Shown here piece after piece: positions 4,939 to 5,241 of a stretch of DNA of 5,241 bases (positions within the stretch are counted from its first letter, which is position 1; the number at the start of each line of letters is the position of its first letter). The notes under the pieces are model-generated. The model did no database searches, was not told the DNA's origin, and worked only from the letters and a program-made list of their open reading frames with translations. Source of the DNA: UBA4655 sp964585575 (GTDB lineage Bacteria; Planctomycetota; Planctomycetia; Pirellulales; UBA1268); assembly GCA_964585575.1 (NCBI GenBank), contig CAZPEM010000182.1, forward strand, positions 1-5,241, written 5' to 3'. Both the position numbers and the translations under genes were made by a program.

Positions 4939-5241
4939 GCGGCGACGTGGTCGTCGTGCCGTTTCCGTTCACCGATCTTCAGTAGAGCAAGCGTCGGCCC
5001 GCCGTCGTGCTCGCGACGTTCGCACGGGGCGACCTGCTGATCTGCCAGATAACGAGTCGATCAGAATCCCACCCGACCGCGGTGGCCATCGGCACGGATG
5101 ATGTTCCACGCGGCGGCATCGATAGGCCGAGCGTGGCTCTTCCCCACCGACTCGTCACCGTTCATGAGGCGGCCACCTTGCGGTCGGCCGGCACGCTCAC
5201 GCCGTCCAAGCTGGCTGAGCTTGTGGAGCGAGTGTGTGCCG
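4923..5241 (+). pseudogene. MazF/PemK-type toxin broken by an in-frame amber codon (3' end outside window)
   Basis: The frame from GTG 4923, seven bases after GAGGA, reads VAEFVGGDVVVVPFPFTDLQ, then TAG (4983-4985), then SKRRPAVVLATFARGDLLI and about 67 more residues to the window edge with no other stop. GDVVVVPFPFTDL followed by S-K-R-R-P-A-VVL is the characteristic N-terminus of PemK/MazF-like endoribonuclease toxins, in which the first strand and the following loop carrying the RRPA arginine build the RNase site. The downstream part (ICQITSR, then LPHRLVTVHEAATLRSAGTL) also fits the family. Family length is about 110 residues, so nearly all of it is present and collinear; a single nonsense change at codon 21 is the only defect. 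As read, the product is a 20-residue peptide and the toxin is inactive. A sequencing error is the main alternative explanation. Confidence 0.78.

Noticed and set aside
4983..4985. UAG read as an amino acid (recoding) in the MazF-like frame
   Set aside because: The codon is not at a catalytic or otherwise special position, and no recoding signal or dedicated tRNA is seen. A simple nonsense change or base-call error is more likely.

Overview
This is a GC-rich, densely packed bacterial window. The organism is probably a planctomycete. The evidence is indirect: the style of the FAD-dependent oxidoreductase, the two-domain FMN-binding/CX3CP membrane protein and the IS4-type transposase remnant would all fit that phylum, but no sequence here proves the taxonomy.

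Layout. (1) Bases 1-714, + strand: the C-terminal 237 residues of an FAD-dependent oxidoreductase whose start lies outside the window. (2) Bases 694-1387, - strand: a complete vapB-vapC toxin-antitoxin operon, convergent with the oxidoreductase and overlapping its 3' end by 21 bp. It has a recognisable promoter and a candidate operator in the 73-bp divergent gap. (3) Bases 1461-3994, + strand: a two-gene, translationally coupled operon (ATGA overlap). The first gene encodes a membrane protein with two tandem extracytosolic FMN-binding domains and two cytosolic-side CX3CP motifs (NosR/NapH-like, but without the ferredoxin domain). The second encodes a short, degenerate member of the ApbE flavin-transferase family. 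(4) Bases 3995-4550: the remnant of an IS4-family transposase on the - strand, preceded by a pair of perfect hairpins. The junction lies exactly at the end of the shortened apbE-like gene. (5) Bases 4551-4686: no recognisable gene, one 10-bp inverted repeat. (6) Bases 4726-5241, + strand: a second toxin-antitoxin pair. An intact small antitoxin-like gene overlaps a MazF/PemK-type toxin reading frame that is broken by one amber codon and runs off the window.

How the parts relate. The membrane protein and the ApbE-like protein look like a module for moving electrons across the inner membrane to covalently bound extracytosolic flavins. ApbE normally attaches FMN to threonine in motifs of the kind both FMN domains carry. 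Here, however, the ApbE-like partner lacks several conserved segments and residues, so either it no longer works as a transferase or it has changed role. The flanking toxin-antitoxin modules and the IS remnant mark this as a small accessory or rearranged region. I found no CRISPR array, tRNA, rRNA or riboswitch.
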